NCBI GenBank assembly: GCA_023388315.1
Contig: JAEWGM010000042.1
Coordinates: 1-9,072 of the forward strand
Length of the DNA stretch: 9,072 nucleotides
Direction of reading: 5' to 3'
Source of the DNA: Bacteroidota bacterium
GTDB taxonomy: Bacteria > Bacteroidota > Bacteroidia > Bacteroidales > Dysgonomonadaceae
The notes beneath the pieces were generated by a model that made no database searches, was not told the DNA's origin, and saw only the letters and a list, made by a program, of their open reading frames with translations. Below, piece after piece: positions 5,071 through 9,072 of the stretch (its first letter is position 1; each line of letters opens with the position of its first letter). The position numbers and the translations under genes were made by a program.

Positions 5071-7596
5071 ATGAGTAGATTCAGGCCATCTGACAAAACC
5101 AAGTTTCTTGTTTTACTGGGATATTTGTTGTTGCTGATAATTATGGTGATTGGCCTGATTTCAGTGTACAACACATTGGTCGATTTTTCTGAAAAGAGAA
5201 TAGAAAACGATGAACTCAAAGAACTTATCATCGTGGGCAATGCTGTTTCCAAACTCTACGAAATTGAAAGCCACCAAAATTTGTTGAACGCGAACAATGC
5301 CAGAAGGTATTTTGAGTATTACGACTCCATAAAACCGATGGTTTTTACTCAACTTGATTCACTGAGCAGTTTAACGAATGATGCATTCAGAAAAAACAAC
5401 CTCGACAGCATTAAGCTTTTAATCAATGAAAAAAACCAGAACCTTGCAGATATAGCTGTTTTGCTGGACTCGATAGAAAAAACTCCCGGAATTATCACCG
5501 ATGTGAGTTACTCCACGACACCCAAAAAAACAAACGCGGAAATTTCGAAGTATTTGGAGGAAATAAATCGTGAAAATACCACGCCCGAAGTCTTGCAAAC
5601 CGACACAACGGTGGTGAGAGGCACTCGCAGGAGGTTGTTAGACAGGGTGAGAGACGTGTTTACACCCACTTCCGACTCCACGGTTGTTATTGAAACACAG
5701 GTGCAAAAAGAAGTTGTTCAAAAAGATTTGCAACTGATTGTGGATACCATAGTGAATATGGTGCGATATTCCGAAAGGCTCGACTTGGCCAATCAGCGAA
5801 GGTTTCAACTCGCGTTGCTGAGCCGTCAGGCTGCTATGACCGCGACCAACAATATGCTAACATCCCGCATTGATAATCTTCTGAAAAGGATTGAGCAAGA
5901 GGAGTTTGAAAAATCAATTAAGCTGCTTGCCGATAAGGACGCCGCCCTCAACAGTTCACAACGCATTATGCTCATTGTGTCTTCGCTAGCCATTCTCATT
6001 GGTATTGTGTTTGGCTTGCTTTTGCTTGCCGACTTCAACAAGAGTCAGCGATACAGAAGAGAACTGGAAGCATCCAATAAACGCATTTCGGAATTGTTGG
6101 CTTCGCGCGAAAAGTTGATGCTCGCCATGTCGCACGACATTAAAGCGCCCATGAACTCCATTTTAGGATTCATTGAACTGATGCGTGCCGGTGATAACCG
6201 AGAGAAAAAAGGGCTTTATCTTGAGAATATGAAAAAGTCCGGCGAACACGTTTTGCAGCTTGTATCGGCTCTGCTGGACTACCATAAATTGGAGGCGGGA
6301 ACGTGGGTGTTAAACGAAATGAATTTCAACGCGCATGCGCTTGTCAACGATACGGCATCGAGCTTTCAGCCGTTGGCCAAAGCCAAGAACCTGAAATTCA
6401 CCCTCACCAACAAAGTACCTCGCCACGTGAAATATTTTGGCGATCCCTACGCGTTGCGCCAAATAATGAGCAACATCATTTCAAACGCCGTTAAATACAC
6501 GCCGCAAGGGCAAGTGTCGGTATTGGCCGATGTGGTGGAACGCGATAACCAACCTTGGCTGAATATTTCAGTGAAAGATACCGGCCCGGGAATTAGTGAA
6601 AAAGACCAGGCGATTATCTTCCAGGAGTTTCGTCAACTGAAACTGAATGAGGACGATATCCATATAGAAGGCACCGGTTTGGGCTTGTCCATTACCAAAG
6701 GGCTTATGGATGAAATGGGCGGAAGCATCCGCTTAGATTCGGTGAAAGGAAAAGGTTCTGAGTTTTTCCTCCACATTCCTTTAAAGCCAAAGCACGGAGA
6801 AGTCAACCACGAAGCTACGCCGGAAATAAAAGACAACCTTTTGGGAAAACTTTCGATTTTGTTGGTGGATGACGACCCCGTTCAATTGATGATGACAAGC
6901 GAAATGCTGCACCTGAAAAAAATGCACGTCCTCACCGAGACCAATCCGGCGCACGTGGAAGATATTTTGCGCGAAAATAAATTTGATGTCGTTCTTATGG
7001 ACATACAAATGCCGGACATGAACGGATTTGAACTGGTAGAGCTGTTGCGTAATTCCGATATTGAAGATGTTGAAAGTCTGCCCATTATTGCTCTTTCGGC
7101 GCAGTCGGATATGTCAAAAAACAACATTCGCCTTTCCGGTTTTACCGATTTTCTCAACAAGCCTTTTACAACGAACCAATTGTACGCTATTATAGATAAG
7201 CACACAAAAAAACTGCAAGTTGCTGAACCAAGTGCCGAAGAGTTGGAAACCGAAAATTTCCCTCCTCCCGCCGGAGTTGAGGCGTTAATTGAAGTGGTAA
7301 AAGATGACAAACAAATCTCCATTCAACTTCTTGAAACGTTCGTCAACGAAACAAAAGGCCAACTCACCGGCTTGGAGCAGGCGTTTTCCGATGATGACGT
7401 GAAAGAAATTGCTCGTTTGTCGCACAAAATGCTGCCGCTTTTCAGAATGATTTCCGACCAGAAATTAGTTTCTCTTTTGGTGCAAGCCGAAAAAGAAATG
7501 CCGCTCACACCTGATAACCGGCAAGAAACACTTTCCGGTATTCGCAACTATTTGCAAGACGCGGAGCAGTTGAAAAACGAGTTGCAAAACCAATAA
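5071..7596 (+). CDS. Hybrid sensor histidine kinase (sensor, HisKA, HATPase, receiver, HPt)
   Basis: An 841-residue inner-membrane kinase. Seen in order: membrane helix 1 at about 11-33; a long extracytoplasmic region of about 34-297 with no fold I recognise, including a Thr/Ser-rich, Arg-containing stretch at about 145-205 and a helical part after it; membrane helix 2 at about 299-321; a helical linker; HisKA with phospho-acceptor His355 (bases 6133-6135) in AMSHDIKAPMNS; and HATPase with the N box around Asn468/Asn472, G1 box DTGPGIS (503-509), F box FQEF (517-520) and G2 box GTGLGLS (534-540). A receiver (about 594-711) follows with Asp600-602, phospho-Asp644, Ser676 and Lys697, then a C-terminal HPt (about 735-830) with His785 in LSHKMLP. 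All catalytic residues look intact. This gives a four-step relay, His355 to Asp644 to His785 and then to an external receiver, most simply Asp52 of the regulator 18 bp upstream. The signal sensed is unknown. ATG 5071 gives a short cytoplasmic start before helix 1. Confidence 0.95.
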   Translation: MSRFRPSDKTKFLVLLGYLLLLIIMVIGLISVYNTLVDFSEKRIENDELKELIIVGNAVSKLYEIESHQNLLNANNARRYFEYYDSIKPMVFTQLDSLSSLTNDAFRKNNLDSIKLLINEKNQNLADIAVLLDSIEKTPGIITDVSYSTTPKKTNAEISKYLEEINRENTTPEVLQTDTTVVRGTRRRLLDRVRDVFTPTSDSTVVIETQVQKEVVQKDLQLIVDTIVNMVRYSERLDLANQRRFQLALLSRQAAMTATNNMLTSRIDNLLKRIEQEEFEKSIKLLADKDAALNSSQRIMLIVSSLAILIGIVFGLLLLADFNKSQRYRRELEASNKRISELLASREKLMLAMSHDIKAPMNSILGFIELMRAGDNREKKGLYLENMKKSGEHVLQLVSALLDYHKLEAGTWVLNEMNFNAHALVNDTASSFQPLAKAKNLKFTLTNKVPRHVKYFGDPYALRQIMSNIISNAVKYTPQGQVSVLADVVERDNQPWLNISVKDTGPGISEKDQAIIFQEFRQLKLNEDDIHIEGTGLGLSITKGLMDEMGGSIRLDSVKGKGSEFFLHIPLKPKHGEVNHEATPEIKDNLLGKLSILLVDDDPVQLMMTSEMLHLKKMHVLTETNPAHVEDILRENKFDVVLMDIQMPDMNGFELVELLRNSDIEDVESLPIIALSAQSDMSKNNIRLSGFTDFLNKPFTTNQLYAIIDKHTKKLQVAEPSAEELETENFPPPAGVEALIEVVKDDKQISIQLLETFVNETKGQLTGLEQAFSDDDVKEIARLSHKMLPLFRMISDQKLVSLLVQAEKEMPLTPDNRQETLSGIRNYLQDAEQLKNELQNQ

Positions 7597-7597
7597 T

Positions 7598-8503
7598 ATG
7601 GCGCAAAATTTGGTTGAAAAATACAAACGTTTTTTAATGTTGGAGAAATCGCTATCGCCCAACTCCATTGACGCCTATCTCACCGATTTGCAGAAACTTA
7701 TCAGTTTCACCGAAACGCACGCGCTTTCCTACAAGGAAATAAAACTTAGCCATTTAGAAACATTTTTAGCGGAGTTGCACGACGAAAACATTTCACCTCG
7801 CTCCGTCGCGCGCGTCATTTCGGGGATTAAATCATTTTTTCGGTTTCTTTTGTTGGAAAATTTCATAACAGATGACCCCAGCGAATTGTTGGAAGTGCCT
7901 AAAATCGGGCTCAAACTGCCCACCGTTTTATCGGTAGAGGAAATTGACGCGCTGCTTGCCGCGATAGATGTTTCAACCGCCGAGGGAACGCGCAATTATG
8001 CTATTATAGAAACGCTGTACAGTTGCGGCCTTCGCGTGTCGGAACTCACCAACCTGCAATTTTCCAACCTGTATTTCAACGAAGGATTCATTCGTGTAGA
8101 AGGCAAAGGAAGCAAGCAGCGGTTAGTACCCATTTCGGACGTGGCTATTCAAAAAATAAAAAATTACTTGCCTTATCGAAATGAGGTGGAAGTGAAAAAG
8201 GGCAACGAAGACATCGTGTTTCTAAGCACCCGCGGGCGTGGCGCCGGCGTGGGCATTTCCCGTACCACGGTTTTCAACTTCATAAAAAAATATGCCGAAG
8301 CCGCCGGAATCAAAAAGAACATCAGCCCGCACGTTTTTCGGCACTCGTTTGCCACGCACTTATTGGAAAGAGGTGCAAACATCCGCGTGATTCAGGAAAT
8401 GCTTGGGCACGAAAAAATTACCACCACCGAAATTTACACGCATCTCGACCGAAATTTCCTTCGTCAGGAAATCATTAGCCACCACCCACGCAATAAAAAC
8501 TGA
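7598..8503 (+). CDS. xerD: Tyrosine recombinase XerD
   Basis: A 301-residue site-specific tyrosine recombinase. With a XerC partner, XerD resolves chromosome dimers at dif sites near the terminus at cell division. Seen: the N-terminal SAM-like core-binding domain (about 1-90) and the catalytic domain with the full residue set: Arg146 in CGLRVSEL, Lys170 in EGKGSKQR, His245 and Arg248 in HVFRHSFATH, His271 in LGHEKI, and nucleophile Tyr280 in IYTHLD. The length is that of XerC/XerD housekeeping enzymes (about 300) and not of longer phage or transposon integrases. The wording of the motifs fits XerD better than XerC, but the two are similar. It begins one base after the kinase stop (TAATATG), so translation is probably coupled and the gene lies in the kinase operon. 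No att-like repeats or cargo genes are nearby, which argues against a mobile-element integrase. Confidence 0.92.
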   Translation: MAQNLVEKYKRFLMLEKSLSPNSIDAYLTDLQKLISFTETHALSYKEIKLSHLETFLAELHDENISPRSVARVISGIKSFFRFLLLENFITDDPSELLEVPKIGLKLPTVLSVEEIDALLAAIDVSTAEGTRNYAIIETLYSCGLRVSELTNLQFSNLYFNEGFIRVEGKGSKQRLVPISDVAIQKIKNYLPYRNEVEVKKGNEDIVFLSTRGRGAGVGISRTTVFNFIKKYAEAAGIKKNISPHVFRHSFATHLLERGANIRVIQEMLGHEKITTTEIYTHLDRNFLRQEIISHHPRNKN

Positions 8504-8562
8504 AAACGGCGTTTTGTGGATAAAATTCTTCAAAAAGAGGCCCGCACTCAAAGATAATTTTA

Positions 8563-8570
8563 TATATTTG
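8563..8570 (+). promoter_or_regulatory. Candidate -7 promoter box for dnaN
   Basis: TATATTTG is an exact match to the Bacteroidota -7 consensus TAnnTTTG, 38 bases before the dnaN ATG in the 105-bp gap after xerD. No TTG box lies about 20 bases upstream, so the promoter call rests on the -7 box and position alone. Confidence 0.45.
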
Positions 8571-8608
8571 TCAGTTAAAGTGAAAGAACAAGAAAATAAT
8601 TAAACCCT

Positions 8609-9072
8609 ATGAAATTTGTAATATCAAGTGCCACGCTACTCAGCTACTTACACGCCATTGGCAGGGTGATTAACGCTAAAAACACGTTGCCCATTTTAGA
8701 CTGTTTTCTGTTAGACCTTAAGGGAAATACGCTATCGCTCACCGCTGCCGATAACGAAACCCGTTTGGAAACATCGGTTGAAGTGAGCAGCGCCGAAGGC
8801 GAAGGCCGACTGGCCATTAATGCGAAAAATTTGCTAGACCCCTTGCGCGAATTGCCCGACCAGCCGCTCACCTTTGATGTGAACGATGAAACACTGGAAG
8901 TGTATATTTACTATCACAACGGAAAATACAATTTTATCGGCCTGAAAGGCGATGAATATCCTCAACCAAAGGAACTTAAAGACTCGGCAATAAGCATTCA
9001 AATGGATGCAGAGACACTTTTCGAGGGCATTAACCGCACGGTTTTCGCCACGGCCGACGATGAACTTCGCCC
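8609..9072 (+). CDS. dnaN: DNA polymerase III beta subunit (sliding clamp), N-terminal part, cut by the window edge
   Basis: Ring-shaped processivity clamp that tethers DNA polymerase III and many repair factors to DNA. I translated it by hand from ATG 8609; 154 codons are present out of the family's usual total of about 370. Seen: the typical start MKFVISSATLLSYLHAIGRV followed by Asn-Ala-Lys-Asn and LPILDCF at residues 27-33, the LTAADNET block in clamp domain 1, and the KNLLDPLRELPD segment at about 72-83. A KGDEYPQP block ends domain 1 and the start of domain 2 (VFATADDELR) is just visible; this order is that of beta clamps. No Shine-Dalgarno sequence precedes it, as elsewhere in this window. 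It is not preceded by dnaA, so this is not the classic dnaA-dnaN origin arrangement. It probably has its own promoter in the gap after xerD. Confidence 0.96.
   Translation, partial: MKFVISSATLLSYLHAIGRVINAKNTLPILDCFLLDLKGNTLSLTAADNETRLETSVEVSSAEGEGRLAINAKNLLDPLRELPDQPLTFDVNDETLEVYIYYHNGKYNFIGLKGDEYPQPKELKDSAISIQMDAETLFEGINRTVFATADDELR

Noticed and set aside
5061..5078. Five-codon mini-frame ATG...TAG overlapping the kinase start as a regulatory leader peptide
   Set aside because: It is very short, without a ribosome binding site or attenuator-like structure; most likely chance.
6882..7322. Minus-strand open frame of 146 codons opposite the kinase receiver domain
   Set aside because: The plus strand encodes an intact receiver there; the antisense product is Ser/Cys-rich with no known motif.
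7598..8503. Integrase of a mobile element
   Set aside because: Its length and motifs match housekeeping XerD, and no att repeats, transposition or phage genes are near it.
8503..8515. Short hairpin AAAAC-GGC-GTTTT right after xerD as a terminator
   Set aside because: The stem is only five base pairs, AT-rich, overlaps the stop codon and lacks a following T-run.
8403..8603. Plus-strand open frame overlapping the end of xerD
   Set aside because: Most of it lies in another frame of xerD and the rest covers the dnaN promoter region; the product is unremarkable.

Overview
The window looks like chromosomal DNA from a member of the Bacteroidota, probably a Bacteroidales-like lineage. The evidence is threefold. 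The proteins resemble Bacteroidota forms (a long phospho-sugar mutase, a secreted C69 dipeptidase, a short FtsB/DivIC protein, an HK-REC-HPt hybrid kinase). Upstream regions lack Shine-Dalgarno sequences. Several intergenic regions carry the Bacteroidota promoter type, with a -7 box TAnnTTTG and, in most cases, a TTG about 20 bases upstream. Base composition is moderately AT-rich and even. No insertion sequence, phage gene, tRNA, rRNA or CRISPR array is visible.

Layout. Bases 1-2773 are on the minus strand: an exported C69-family dipeptidase followed 20 bp later by a phosphoglucomutase/phosphomannomutase that runs off the left edge, probably one transcript. Bases 2774-2953 are a divergent promoter region. 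From 2954 everything is on the plus strand: an FtsB/DivIC-type septum protein; a four-helix membrane protein of unknown function; an NtrC-like response regulator; a hybrid histidine kinase with receiver and HPt domains; the tyrosine recombinase XerD; and the first 154 codons of dnaN, the DNA polymerase sliding clamp, which runs off the right edge.

The membrane protein, regulator, kinase and xerD are closely packed (gaps of 53, 18 and 1 bp) behind one good promoter at about 3301-3331, so they look like one operon. The kinase has the parts for a His-Asp-His-Asp phosphorelay (His355, Asp644, His785), and the natural last acceptor is Asp52 of the neighbouring regulator.

The most unusual item is that regulator. 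It has an intact receiver and Fis-type DNA-binding helix-turn-helix, but its AAA+ domain has lost the sigma-54 contact loop (GAFTGA), the Walker B acids (Asp-Glu replaced by Arg-Lys) and the Arg of the WPGN-REL motif. It therefore probably does not act as a sigma-54 activator ATPase. An imperfect inverted repeat overlaps the -33 box of the operon promoter and is a possible operator. Otherwise the window is ordinary housekeeping sequence.
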